A DNA stretch of 35,232 nucleotides from an uncultured Microbulbifer sp. (lineage in GTDB: Bacteria; Pseudomonadota; Gammaproteobacteria; Pseudomonadales; Cellvibrionaceae): assembly GCF_947489355.1 (NCBI RefSeq), contig NZ_CANLDD010000046.1, forward strand, positions 1-35,232, read 5' to 3'. Position 1 is the first letter of the stretch. Every line of letters begins with the position of its first letter. The translations under genes and the position numbers were made by a program. Below, in pieces: positions 24,833 to 33,275 of the stretch. Below the pieces are notes generated by a model. That model was given only the letters and a program-made list of their open reading frames with translations, was not told where the DNA came from and did not search any database.

Positions 24833-25081
24833 CTAAGTCTGACAATGAAGCCAGTTCGGAAAACTGGACAAGCCCGCTTCCGCGTCTGCGCGCATACGTT
24901 TGAGCTGTCCATCAATAATGTGCAAGAACGCCACTTTTGCCTCCCTGGGTGCATCCAAATTCAGCGCACACAGCGCCAAGCGGATATCATCTAACTCTTG
25001 AATTAGACGTTGACGGCATAGCTCAAACGCCGCTATTTCTGCTGCCGGCGCATGGACCGGTCGATTATCATGATTCGGCAT
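24833..25081 (-). CDS. Phage-associated hypothetical protein, 82 aa
   Basis: A small helical protein starting MPNHDNRPVHAPAAEIAAFE, with a charged helix QELDDIRLALCALNLDAPRE and AKVAFLHIIDGQLKRM. The start has a strong AAAGGAG site 11 nt upstream. I do not recognise the family. It lies between the second Ogr-like gene and the divergent SIMPL gene, on the same strand as the right prophage, and is probably a phage accessory gene. Confidence 0.6.
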   Translation of the reverse strand: MPNHDNRPVHAPAAEIAAFELCRQRLIQELDDIRLALCALNLDAPREAKVAFLHIIDGQLKRMRADAEAGLSSFPNWLHCQT

Positions 25082-25170
25082 AGTTCCAAAACTCCTTTTT
25101 CCGTTGTAGAGTGTTATTCCATAACGCCTATTAGTCGTCGTATTTGATGCGAAAGAAAAAGGAAATATCC

Positions 25171-25896
25171 ATGAAATTTGTTTTACTTTTTATATCGATG
25201 ATGCTTCCACTGTCAGTATTAGCCAATCCTGTTCCAGACTTTCCTTTTGTAATAGTCACGGAAACGGCACAGGAAAAGGTTAAACCAGATTTGGCAAGTA
25301 TAAGATTCGAACTCATCGCTTACGAAAAAGACTCTGAAAAAGCAATGGCGTCACTGACAAGGTCAAGCGTTAAAATGCTGGAGCTACTTAAAGAGCATGA
25401 CATTTCGGTATCACAGTTGGAATCAACACAGATCGACAAACGCACCAAACGGGCAAGAAAGGAAGGTGTTTACGATTTGGAAATTTTAGGCTATGAGGTT
25501 GAGCAGAGTTTTACCCTAGAACTGAACACCCTAGAAAAGTATCCTGCCATTATTAACGCCTTGGTTAGCATCGACGGGATTCAGAAGGTTAATGGATTTT
25601 TTGAAACTTCGAAGAAAGAGCATTATAGGGATAAGCTGATTGTTGAACTTAGCCAAAAGACACGGAAGAAAGCAGATACACTTGCTCGCGCTCAATCCAG
25701 AGAAGTAAAAAGTGTTTATGGTATAACTACGGAAGGTCACTTCGGACAGGCGTATGCGATTTTCTCCTTAGAATACAGTCCTACAATGTCTGCTATGGTA
25801 GGATCACCTGATTATTATGGCATGGATTTGATTATGGCAGTACCGGAATACATCAATGTACAGCAAAGAATTACAGCTATATATGAACTGAAGTAG
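25171..25896 (+). CDS. SIMPL (DUF541) domain periplasmic protein
   Basis: A 241-aa protein. The start at 25171 is preferred over 25144 because it gives a clean signal peptide (MKFVLLFISMMLPLSVLA, cleavage near NP) and has GGAAA upstream. The mature part matches the SIMPL/DUF541 layout: FVIVTETAQEKVKPDLASIR, ISVSQLESTQIDKRTK, LEILGYEVEQSFTLEL and a long helix KKADTLARAQSREVKSVYGI. SIMPL proteins are secreted or periplasmic with poorly defined roles. It is AT-rich and opposite in strand to the surrounding prophage, typical of a lysogenic conversion gene. Confidence 0.85.
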   Translation: MKFVLLFISMMLPLSVLANPVPDFPFVIVTETAQEKVKPDLASIRFELIAYEKDSEKAMASLTRSSVKMLELLKEHDISVSQLESTQIDKRTKRARKEGVYDLEILGYEVEQSFTLELNTLEKYPAIINALVSIDGIQKVNGFFETSKKEHYRDKLIVELSQKTRKKADTLARAQSREVKSVYGITTEGHFGQAYAIFSLEYSPTMSAMVGSPDYYGMDLIMAVPEYINVQQRITAIYELK

Positions 25897-25938
25897 TTGC
25901 AGTGCTCAGGCCGGCCTTTCACCGGCTCGGGCTTTTCC

Positions 25939-26469
25939 CTACTTGGATGGCTGGCTAAACGCCGGCATGGCTTGCTGTAGCACCCAGGCTTCGGATTGAG
26001 TAACGTTGGCAGCGATACTGTTGTGCCCTGTGCCTTCCGGGCTGGACATAGCGGCAACCAGTTTGGGTAGCATGTATTCGAACAAGGGATTGTCGAATCT
26101 TGCTTTCAGAGCACGAACAAGACGTGCCGAGTGATCAATGTCTTCCTCCAAGTGCCTGGAGACGTATCTGATAACAGCTCGGGCCTCGATAAACTCCCGC
26201 GCCTCTTTGGCAGACATAAGGCGGTAGGCCACGATGTCCTTTTCATGGTCGGCGTGATCCCAATCCCCGAGGGGCAAATCAAACGAGTCGCCGGCAAATA
26301 CCGCCAAATCCGTGCCCTGGCGCAGACGAACGGCGATTGGGGTATCTGGCTCAATTCCTGCTGGAAGATCGCCAGTCTCATTTCCAGTAAATTTTGTCCA
26401 TTCGGGAATCTCGGCCTTTGGGGGCTGGGCAGTTTTGGAGGATTGGGTACTTTCTAATTGGATTTCCAT
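25939..26469 (-). CDS. Phage hypothetical protein, 176 aa
   Basis: An acidic soluble protein with a disordered start (MEIQLESTQSSKTAQPPKAE), then IPEWTKFTGNETGDLPAGIE and DTPIAVRLRQGTDLAVFAGD. The middle, DWDHADHEKDIVAYRLMSAK, resembles the repeated phage pattern in which a short beta domain ends in DIVAYR. The C-terminal half is helical. The function is unknown. It follows the truncated portal gene after about 100 bp, where a capsid protease should be, so it marks a deletion or foreign junction. Confidence 0.6.
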   Translation of the reverse strand: MEIQLESTQSSKTAQPPKAEIPEWTKFTGNETGDLPAGIEPDTPIAVRLRQGTDLAVFAGDSFDLPLGDWDHADHEKDIVAYRLMSAKEAREFIEARAVIRYVSRHLEEDIDHSARLVRALKARFDNPLFEYMLPKLVAAMSSPEGTGHNSIAANVTQSEAWVLQQAMPAFSQPSK

Positions 26470-26571
26470 AGTCAGATCCTTTTAAACATGGGCTCAGCAC
26501 CTGCAGCCCTGATGGTTACCACTGGGCGAATGCGCCGAAGCGCGAGAAAAATCACTCAAAGCTATTGTTGT

Positions 26572-27336
26572 TTACTTATGCGCCACCAATGCAAAGCCCC
26601 GCCCCCTGCGAATCAACTCACCACTGGTTAGCAGGGAATCGAACACGGGTTTCACCACCAGATTCCCGCCGCGTACCATCCGGTTGATTTTGCGCAGCAC
26701 CGGGCGCTGGCCGAACTCACCGAGCCGGATACGGGCACCCCAGGCCGATTTCTCCACCCCCTGCACAATGCGTTTGCCGGGATCGTTGTAATCGACCGGG
26801 AGAAAATCTGGCTCCAGGCATTCGATGCTGTAGGGGATTGCTGTCCGGTGCTTCAAGCCCGGCACACTGCCCTGCAAATGACGCAGCAGGGTTTCACCAT
26901 CGCGCAACCAGGTATTGCACAGCAGCCGCTGGGTTTTGGCCCAGCTAAACTGCCGGGTACACTCCGGACGCTGCGCCCACTCCCGATACAGCCCGTTCAT
27001 CCGGGCGGCGAGGTCATCGTGGATTTCCCCATCCCAGGTTTTGGGCTGGAACTCCACATCGATGCCCCGCGGGCCCACCACGTTATTGACCAGGGTGGTG
27101 AGAATGCCGAAAGCAAAATCATGGTTTTGCTCCAGGTGCCGGGCCTGGCCGCGCAGGGTTTCCACATCCCCCTCGACAACCAGATCCCCACTGCGGTTAT
27201 CTATAGGGTTTTTACGCAGGCGACTGGGCTTCGCGGCCTCATAGGCAGCGGCAATCCGCAGGGCCCGTCGCGCCTGCACCCGGCGCAGGCCGGCCTCGGG
27301 CGAGAAAAACCCGATAACAGGATCCAAGGTATTCAT
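26572..27336 (-). pseudogene. Lambda-type portal protein (truncated)
   Basis: 254 aa from MNTLDPVIGFFSPEAGLRRV at 27336, whose ATG overlaps the TAA of gpW. The first 230 residues follow the lambda B / portal family: ALRIAAAYEAAKPSRLRKNP, NVVGPRGIDVEFQPK, RLLCNTWLRDGETLLRHLQG and LEPDFLPVDYNDPGKR. Portals are about 500 aa, so half is missing. After about residue 232 the sequence becomes an unrelated basic tail, then RGFALVAHK and a stop. The portal is the DNA-entry ring of the capsid, and without its C-terminal half no head could assemble. Confidence 0.8.
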
Positions 27337-27551
27337 TAGCAAAAGTTCGCGTAGGCGGGCCCGCGGCGTTTGCCGGCAGCCTGTGACTGTTCCTGCAGCA
27401 GGCGCCGCTCCCATTCCTGGCGTCCGGCGCGGATCTCCTGCAGGTTTTCTGTAGTAAACTGTCGCCCGTTAATGACGGTGGTTTTTCCGGCGAGCACGTC
27501 TATTTCGGCCTGAATATACAGGTCGACCATAGCTTGAGCAGATTGAGACAT
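27336..27551 (-). CDS. gpW-like head-tail joining protein
   Basis: 71 aa, close to lambda gpW (68 aa): MSQSAQAMVDLYIQAEIDVL, then AGKTTVINGRQFTTENLQEI and RAGRQEWERRLLQEQSQ. The helix, small sheet (KTTVINGRQFT) and helix order fits gpW, which stabilises packaged DNA and prepares the head for the tail. It sits between large terminase and portal exactly as in lambda, with a 1-bp overlap into the portal ATG. Confidence 0.85.
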   Translation of the reverse strand: MSQSAQAMVDLYIQAEIDVLAGKTTVINGRQFTTENLQEIRAGRQEWERRLLQEQSQAAGKRRGPAYANFC

Positions 27552-29564
27552 TTAACTGTCCAGTAGGGAACCAACAGGCTGCGCTGGCCGCCGGGCTTTT
27601 TTCACGGCGGGCTTGGGCTGTTCGGATGAGTGATTGATTTCCGGTTCGCTAAACAGGGTGCGCTGGCCGAGGCGGGCTTCAATGGCCGACCATTTCGCTT
27701 CCGTTTTTTTGTGCATATTCATGGCATGGGCGGCGTGCAGGGCGTAGACCTCGGTATCCAGGCCCTCGTTGCGCTTGCCCGGGCGCGGTTGCCATACCAG
27801 TTTGCCGCGGTGCTTTTTACTGGGCGCTTTCACTTCCGCCGTGACCTGCGCCCAATAGTCCTGCCGAACCTGCTTGCAACTGTGCATATAGGCGCTGGTA
27901 CCCAGTAGCCGTTTGGCGATCAGATCCTTGGCCTTGTGGGTGCCAACGATATAAATACGCACCCCGTGACGGTCCGCCTTGGTGCGCCGCTTGGGATTTT
28001 TATAATCCACCGGTCGGGGTTGGGTAAAAATTTCCTTGCTGCCAAAATCATGGCTGTCGCCCTTGATCGCCATTACCAGCACACCGCGGTATTTCTTATC
28101 GCGTGTTCTGACCCAGTGATACACCGCATTGCTGGTGCTGCCATCAGAGGCATCAATACTCACCGCCGCCGCGCGAATCTCGCCGAAACGTTCGTGCTTG
28201 AAACTCTGGAATACCAGTTTGTCCAGGGCACCCCAGCAATCGTCACGCTTATCGGCGGTATCACCGTCGATCTCGCCCCAGTACAGTTGCCAGCTTTCTT
28301 CGTTGCGACCAAATACACGAATAAGGATGGCCAGGCGGTCGTGCTGAACATCAATGCCGACGGTTACCAGCAGGCCACCTGCAGGACAGGAGAGTTCCGG
28401 GTAATCCTCGGCGGCTTCGCAGAGTTTTTCGTGATCGAGTAATTGGTTGGCGGCGTATTGATAAGGCCGACCCAGTTTATTGTTCTGGAAAACAATCCGC
28501 GCCGATTCATCACCACTCTCGGCCTCATGCTCCGCTTCCAGATAATCCCGCACAACCTCTGCCAGACCGGTACCGGGGATACAGACATAGAGTTCCGATA
28601 ACTCGTGGAACGTCTCTATGGGCTCTATGTCATCCGGCTCAAAACCTTCGCTGCACTGGGTCTTGACCCAGCCCGCAAACCCATCGCCACTTTCGCGCGC
28701 GGTTTTGCAAGTCTGCAGAATATTCGCCTGGCGGCGGTAATCGTCCCAGGCACTGCCACAGTGGGGGCAGGTATAGACTGCGGTCTCCGGCTGGTGCAGG
28801 CCGAATACCGGGTGCGGGGTTCCACCCTCTTTTTGAAGCCAGCTGACATTCTCCCAATCCAGCACATGGGATTCATCGCAGTCGTGACAGGTCACCGGCA
28901 GTACACGCATCGTACCAAGCCGGGTGTAATGCTCTACTTGAGATAAGTCCGCAACAGCGGGGGTGCCGCCAATAATCAATTTTTTATTGCGCATGCGCTT
29001 TAAGCGTTCGCGCAGATGGCGAATGGCATCGCCCTGATCGCCGACATCCTTATTGGTATCGTCCGGCTCCTCCACATAGCCGCGCCGGGCGGTGGTGGAT
29101 TTCACATTGGAAATAGAATTGGAGCCCACCGTGCGCACTTCGCCGCCGGGGAATTTCTTGCGCGTGACCCGGCTGCCCCCTTTGCGACTGGTGGTGACAT
29201 CAATCACCCGGCTCACTGCCGGTGATCCCTCAATAATCAGCACCAGCTTTTCATCCATAAACAGCCGCCCCTTCTCATCCTTGGGGAACAGCATCAGGAT
29301 TCTGGCCGGATCCGTAACGGCACATTTACAGATATCCGCAGCCAGCAACACGGTCCAGCCGATCTGCGCCGCCTTTTGCATCACCACCATCCACGACACC
29401 GAGCTATCCAGGGCATGCATCACGCCCCAGAAATAGGGTACATACTCCACCCGGTAATAACCGGCGTTGTCGCTGTCTTCTGACGGCAACTTTATATTGT
29501 CTGGCAGCCAATCAATCAGCGGGATTTTAGGCAGCGGTATCCAGGTTTTCCGTATCTCCTTCAC
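27552..29564 (-). CDS. Terminase large subunit, lambda gpA family
   Basis: About 670 aa if started at GTG 29564. The frame is open to 29708 but that part overlaps the small subunit, so the start is uncertain. Walker A-like VVMQKAAQIGWTVLLAADIC, the acidic EEPDD near DTNKDVGDQGDAIRHLRERL, and a CPHCGSAWDDYRRQ zinc motif are visible. The C-terminal nuclease region has VGIDVQHDRLAILIRVFGR and AVSIDASDGSTSNAVYHWVR. It cuts and pumps DNA into the prohead. The C-terminal extension (SSEQPKPAVKKARRPAQPVG) is basic. It overlaps the small subunit by about 38 bp, as usual. Confidence 0.9.
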   Translation of the reverse strand: MKEIRKTWIPLPKIPLIDWLPDNIKLPSEDSDNAGYYRVEYVPYFWGVMHALDSSVSWMVVMQKAAQIGWTVLLAADICKCAVTDPARILMLFPKDEKGRLFMDEKLVLIIEGSPAVSRVIDVTTSRKGGSRVTRKKFPGGEVRTVGSNSISNVKSTTARRGYVEEPDDTNKDVGDQGDAIRHLRERLKRMRNKKLIIGGTPAVADLSQVEHYTRLGTMRVLPVTCHDCDESHVLDWENVSWLQKEGGTPHPVFGLHQPETAVYTCPHCGSAWDDYRRQANILQTCKTARESGDGFAGWVKTQCSEGFEPDDIEPIETFHELSELYVCIPGTGLAEVVRDYLEAEHEAESGDESARIVFQNNKLGRPYQYAANQLLDHEKLCEAAEDYPELSCPAGGLLVTVGIDVQHDRLAILIRVFGRNEESWQLYWGEIDGDTADKRDDCWGALDKLVFQSFKHERFGEIRAAAVSIDASDGSTSNAVYHWVRTRDKKYRGVLVMAIKGDSHDFGSKEIFTQPRPVDYKNPKRRTKADRHGVRIYIVGTHKAKDLIAKRLLGTSAYMHSCKQVRQDYWAQVTAEVKAPSKKHRGKLVWQPRPGKRNEGLDTEVYALHAAHAMNMHKKTEAKWSAIEARLGQRTLFSEPEINHSSEQPKPAVKKARRPAQPVGSLLDS

Positions 29565-30048
29565 CAACCGTTGCAGGTTCGACCTCGTAACCACCAATAG
29601 CTCGGAGAGCAGCGTCAATGTTTGGCTGTAGGGGTTCACGATCAACGGTAATGGCATACTGACTCTCGATGGCGATAACAATGCTATCCACCGCGCCCGG
29701 AAATTCATTCTTCCCGACGCTGGCCCATTCGGTCATCGCCTTGCGGACAGACTCAATATCGACAATTAATTGATCCTGGTGGTACAACTCACGCATTTTT
29801 AACTGTGCGTTGGCCTCAGACTCCAGGGCCTGGGCCAGGTCGCGACGGTTGCGGGCATCACTGGCCAGGCGACCAGCGGCTTCAGTACGCAACCGCTCAC
29901 GGTAAGCTTGCAGCCAGACGCCATAAGTCGCGCCTTGCGGCAGTACACCGGCCTGCACATGCTTGGCAATGGCCGGCTGAGAGGTGCCCACCAGCCGTGC
30001 AAACCCCGACTGGGTTGCCTGATCATCAAGACAGATAGACTCAGCCAA
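29527..30048 (-). CDS. Terminase small subunit, Nu1-like
   Basis: A 173-aa protein. The N-terminal winged-helix region reads TQSGFARLVGTSQPAIAKHV and QAGVLPQGATYGVWLQAYRE, the lambda Nu1 type of cos recognition domain. A helical middle (RRDLAQALESEANAQLKMRE) and a linker to the large subunit follow. The start is probably TTG 30048 with GGGGG about 7 nt before it. An 11-bp tandem repeat lies 100 bp upstream, where cos-proximal sites could be. Confidence 0.85.
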   Translation of the reverse strand: MAESICLDDQATQSGFARLVGTSQPAIAKHVQAGVLPQGATYGVWLQAYRERLRTEAAGRLASDARNRRDLAQALESEANAQLKMRELYHQDQLIVDIESVRKAMTEWASVGKNEFPGAVDSIVIAIESQYAITVDREPLQPNIDAALRAIGGYEVEPATVGEGDTENLDTAA

Positions 30049-30149
30049 GGTATAACCCCCTATGAAATTTCAGGTTGCTGTTAAAAAAGCAGGGTCCGAA
30101 TTCCCCGTGAGCATGGTTTCTCAGGAGGACCCGTTGGCACCGAGATCAA

Positions 30150-30235
30150 CCTTGAATAAACCTTGAATAAACCTTGAATAAACCTTGAATAAACCTTGAA
30201 TAAACCTTGAATAAACCTTGAATAAACCTTGGAAT
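30150..30235. repeat. Tandem repeat of 11 bp, seven units plus a partial one
   Basis: CCTTGAATAAA is repeated perfectly seven times from 30150 to 30226, and a shortened eighth unit reads CCTTGGAATCA. It lies between the Z-like gene (its stop codon is at the right edge) and the small terminase gene. It may be slippage in an intergenic region or an array of binding sites for terminase. Confidence 0.9.
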
Positions 30236-30972
30236 CACCGTTGGCGGGCACTGGCTAGTGCCCTGTCCATCGCTTTGCCCAGCTCGGGTAACAGATGCCG
30301 CTGCGCTATGCCCTCGGCGATCTTGAAAAACGGAAAGCGCTTGCGGTAATTGGGTTTCTTCTTTACAAAGATAAGAATGGGCCGCACAGAGCGGCGGCGC
30401 TTGTAGCCCACCCGCTGCCATACACCCCAGGTGCCCTCGATCTTGCCGACAAAGTAACCCTTGGTGATGCCTCTCTTGGCTTTACTGCGACGGCTACCGG
30501 TGGCGTTCTGCATAGAATCCGAACTGGCCCGCACCTGGGACAGGATCTTGCTGTAGGTGCCAGCGGTGATATTGCCGTGTTTATTGAGCTTGGCGCCTTC
30601 CCCCGGCACAACATACATGCCCGCAGGCAGTAGGCCGGCATAGCGCAGCGCGCGCTCGAAACGTTTCTCATTGCGACTGGTGCCGAATATCGCAGGAGCA
30701 AGGTACTTACTGGGTGCGGTGCCCTTGGTGGCCTGATCGCGGATATACACTCTGGCAACGCCGGTATGCTTGGTGGCCTTGTCCACCAGTACAGCGTTCA
30801 AGGTCAATCGGGTTGGGTTGACAAATACCCGCCCCATCACCGCACGCGCTTCACCGCAAATCCTAAATGCCACGTTGTTCAGTGCCTGCGCACCGGCATA
30901 GGGCAACTGCCGCTGTAACACTCTGGATGCACGGTCAAACTGCGAGGCATCCAGAGCGACACTGACTTTCAT
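30235..30972 (-). CDS. Phage minor tail protein Z-like
   Basis: A 245-aa protein beginning MKVSVALDASQFDRASRVLQ, with AAGGAAAAAG before the ATG at 30972. The same frame is open to 31329 upstream, but that part overlaps the FN3 gene and lies across a terminator. The pattern AQALNNVAFRICGEARAVMG, NPTRLTLNAVLVDKATK, the Arg/Lys-rich middle (GSRRSKAKRGITKGYFVGKI) and the end (AEGIAQRHLLPELGKAMDRA) resemble lambda tail protein Z and its relatives. Its place just before the terminase genes is unusual for lambda, where Z lies far downstream. Confidence 0.6.
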   Translation of the reverse strand: MKVSVALDASQFDRASRVLQRQLPYAGAQALNNVAFRICGEARAVMGRVFVNPTRLTLNAVLVDKATKHTGVARVYIRDQATKGTAPSKYLAPAIFGTSRNEKRFERALRYAGLLPAGMYVVPGEGAKLNKHGNITAGTYSKILSQVRASSDSMQNATGSRRSKAKRGITKGYFVGKIEGTWGVWQRVGYKRRRSVRPILIFVKKKPNYRKRFPFFKIAEGIAQRHLLPELGKAMDRALASARQR

Positions 30973-30990
30973 CAACTTTTTCCTTGTTCC

Positions 30991-31027
30991 AAAAACAAAA
31001 AGCAACGCTTCTACTAGCGTTGCTTTT
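30991..31027. terminator. Bidirectional Rho-independent terminator
   Basis: AAAAGCAACGC (30998-31008) pairs perfectly with GCGTTGCTTTT (31017-31027) around an 8-nt loop, with A- and T-runs. It ends the 31043-32188 transcript and isolates it from the Z-like gene. Confidence 0.85.
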
Positions 31028-31042
31028 ACCAGCCAACAAAGG

Positions 31043-32188
31043 TTAGTTAAGAACCATATTTGACGATTGAGAAGAATCATAACAAATACCATTCTTACAA
31101 GCTTTGACACGATATTGATATGAGCCAGAACCAAGGTTATTCCACGACATCCATGGAGTACTGCCACTTGTGAAGTATGTAAACTCTGTCCAATCCTGAT
31201 TATTAAATTTAATTGAAACTGCATATCTATCAGCACCAGATACTGGCCCCCAATCAACATAAATATGAGAACCAGAAACAGTTGTAATAGGCGTACTGGG
31301 GGTTTCCAGCTTAAATACTTCTGCTTCAATTGTTATTTTGTTTGATATCATTGAAGGTTCTGAACAGCCTGCATTATTACACGCAATAATTCTATATATT
31401 CTATCGCCGGAAATCTGATTGTCCCACGACATTACAGAAGATGTCTCTGGTGATGGGGAATAGCTGTAGTCAGTCCAATCTTCGTTGTTATATTTTACGG
31501 CTATTTTATAGGCAACATCACCAACATCCTCCCATCGAACAGTAATACTGCTGCCTGATGCTACTGCAACAACCCATGCCGGCGGCAATGGGATAATAGG
31601 GTTAGCAAGTTCGTAATCAATGGAAAGTGTATAGGTTGCATGTAAGAAACCTAAGCATCCAATCACATCAAAGCTACAACTGAAATTACTCATGCGTCTC
31701 AAATTAGAAGAGATATCAAGCTTTAAATTATGCAGGTCTATGCCTTCAAACCCAGGGACAACATGAAGATTCTCTCCTATCCCTATAAGATCGTTAGGGA
31801 AGCCTACAAATACACCTGACTCTCGCGAAAATCCGATAATACTTGAAGGTAAACCTGGAGAAGTTCCTTTTACTTCTAAACCATACCACCCTTGCAGTAT
31901 TCCGTTTGGTAATGCCTCCGTGTTTCTCTCAAAGTCATATCCTATTTTTAATGATTTAATTATACTGCCTTCAGGCACATTACAGCTTTCCGAATTGTAA
32001 GTTGAATTTTTTTTGTCGTATTTAGGGTTTTCTTGATAATTCCATCGTATGGGTGGCCGAGAATCGGAGGTACGCAATATCTTACAAGTCTGGGTTTCAG
32101 CGCTTACCGGCCCAGTGAAAAGGAGCATCAGAGCAATAATTGAAAAAAAATTAGTTGCAATCGCTGCTAATGGATTATATTTTAACAT
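31043..32188 (-). CDS. Secreted protein with two fibronectin type III-like domains
   Basis: 381 aa. A long signal peptide (NFFSIIALMLLFTGPVSAE) is followed by a Cys-containing unknown domain of about 190 residues. Two similar repeats then end the protein: one around PPAWVVAVASGSSITVRWED with YKIAVKYNNEDWTDYSY, the other around VSGSHIYVDWGPVSGADRYA with IKFNNQDWTEFTYFTSGS. Both close with a YR(I/V)xAC(N/K)N motif, as in FN3 repeats. The start at ATG 32188 (or GTG one codon earlier) has AGGGA upstream. It is AT-rich and bounded by a terminator, and looks like lysogenic conversion cargo that acts outside the cytoplasm. Confidence 0.75.
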   Translation of the reverse strand: MLKYNPLAAIATNFFSIIALMLLFTGPVSAETQTCKILRTSDSRPPIRWNYQENPKYDKKNSTYNSESCNVPEGSIIKSLKIGYDFERNTEALPNGILQGWYGLEVKGTSPGLPSSIIGFSRESGVFVGFPNDLIGIGENLHVVPGFEGIDLHNLKLDISSNLRRMSNFSCSFDVIGCLGFLHATYTLSIDYELANPIIPLPPAWVVAVASGSSITVRWEDVGDVAYKIAVKYNNEDWTDYSYSPSPETSSVMSWDNQISGDRIYRIIACNNAGCSEPSMISNKITIEAEVFKLETPSTPITTVSGSHIYVDWGPVSGADRYAVSIKFNNQDWTEFTYFTSGSTPWMSWNNLGSGSYQYRVKACKNGICYDSSQSSNMVLN

Positions 32189-32253
32189 CACAAATTTCCC
32201 TTTAAATAATCAGCCTGAACTCAGGCTATTGCATCATATCCCAATATTTATTT

Positions 32254-32394
32254 TTAACCCACCGCACCCGCAATGGGTATCTGAATCTTTTTGCTTTTGC
32301 CATCTTCATCAGTCATTGTGAGCTTGCGGACAGCAACCTGAATGGAGCTGTCTGTAACGCGTACAATAACGTTTAGCCTTAGCTGGCATTGCAA
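32254..32394 (-). CDS. Possible 46-aa ORF
   Basis: From a TTG at 32394 the frame reads LQCQLRLNVIVRVTDSSIQV, then AVRKLTMTDEDGKSKKIQIP and IAGAVG. The composition is protein-like (alternating hydrophobic strands), but the start codon and ribosome-binding site are weak. It could be the remnant of a larger beta-domain protein. Confidence 0.25.
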   Translation of the reverse strand: MQCQLRLNVIVRVTDSSIQVAVRKLTMTDEDGKSKKIQIPIAGAVG

Positions 32395-32403
32395 CTACAC
32401 CTA

Positions 32404-33186
32404 CTACGTCTGTACCACTCGTGCTACCGATTCCAGTTCACCCAGCAACTGCTGGAACTGGCTATCGTACCAATGGGCCTGCGTTTCGTTGGGATTGCTG
32501 GGGCTGACCAGATTACAGCCGTAGCGCGCGCCTTTCCCGGTAATGCATTTAAACCGCTTGGTGCCCTTGGTTTTGGATTGACGGGACCGTACCTCCAAGT
32601 AGCCCAGGTCAACCAGAATCTGATTTGCCTTGCGAGCCGACAGCACCGAGTGGTGGCGCCTGAGCAGTTCCGACAGGGAATGGTGTACGCCTTGGCTCTC
32701 GGAGTAGTCCGGCAGGAACTGCATATCCTGGTTACGCTGCTCGCCGAACTTCTTGAGCATGGTCAGCTTGGATGCGTCGTCGGGCCGCAGAGTGTCCACA
32801 GCTAGTTCGAAAATCCACCTGTCATTGGCGGCTGCTCTTGTAGTCCCAAGCTTACCGGTACGGTAGTCGATAAAGGTCTGGTTGACCTGTAGGCGGAAAG
32901 CGGGACTGATCCAGCCAGCATATTCTACGGCCAGTAGTTCGTGGGCAAAGGTGCCAGGCGCACTGCCGCCCCGGATCGTATTGATTGGACCAAAGTGTAA
33001 ATTTACACTTTGGGATTCAAGCTCCGCAATTAAGGCTTTCATTTCATCCCGTCTCAACCATTGGCTGGGACTCTTGTGGCCACCTGCCTGGCCAGCTCTA
33101 TGCAGCGCATTCAGGTTGAAACGCCCTTCCATATCGGTGGTAATTTCAACACCAGCAATGATCGGTAGTTGTTTGACATGACTCAT
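32404..33186 (-). CDS. KilA-N domain phage antirepressor
   Basis: A 260-aa protein. The N-terminal KilA-N DNA-binding domain shows GVEITTDMEGRFNLNALHR and KSPSQWLRRDEMKALIAELE, then APGTFAHELLAVEYAGWIS and PAFRLQVNQTFIDYRTG. The C-terminal part (SLSELLRRHHSVLSARKANQ, then QILVDLGYLEVRSRQ) is a separate helical domain of the kind found in Ant-type antirepressors. Such proteins bind or displace phage repressors. It stands between the holin-like genes and the FN3 gene, a typical site for regulatory or moron genes near the late region. Confidence 0.85.
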   Translation of the reverse strand: MSHVKQLPIIAGVEITTDMEGRFNLNALHRAGQAGGHKSPSQWLRRDEMKALIAELESQSVNLHFGPINTIRGGSAPGTFAHELLAVEYAGWISPAFRLQVNQTFIDYRTGKLGTTRAAANDRWIFELAVDTLRPDDASKLTMLKKFGEQRNQDMQFLPDYSESQGVHHSLSELLRRHHSVLSARKANQILVDLGYLEVRSRQSKTKGTKRFKCITGKGARYGCNLVSPSNPNETQAHWYDSQFQQLLGELESVARVVQT

Positions 33187-33249
33187 AGCTTCATTCCTTG
33201 CTGTTTCTGGAAATTCTTGGTTGTAGCGCGTATGAGCGCTTAGCCTCTA

Positions 33250-33268
33250 CAAAGCCAATGGGGCTTTG
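33250..33268 (-). terminator. Hairpin after the holin-like gene
   Basis: CAAAGCC (33250-33256) pairs with GGCTTTG (33262-33268), and an outer GCCTCT/AGAGGC pair lies at 33243-33248 and 33282-33287. There is no strong T-run, so termination is uncertain. Confidence 0.4.
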
Positions 33269-33275
33269 AACATCC

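Noticed and set aside
24833..26469. Anti-CRISPR locus among small genes near the right prophage
   Set aside because: No helix-turn-helix aca partner and no similarity to anti-CRISPR proteins that I recognise.
30973..31329. Upstream extension of the Z-like protein
   Set aside because: It crosses a strong terminator and the end of the FN3 gene; the ATG at 30972 has a good RBS.
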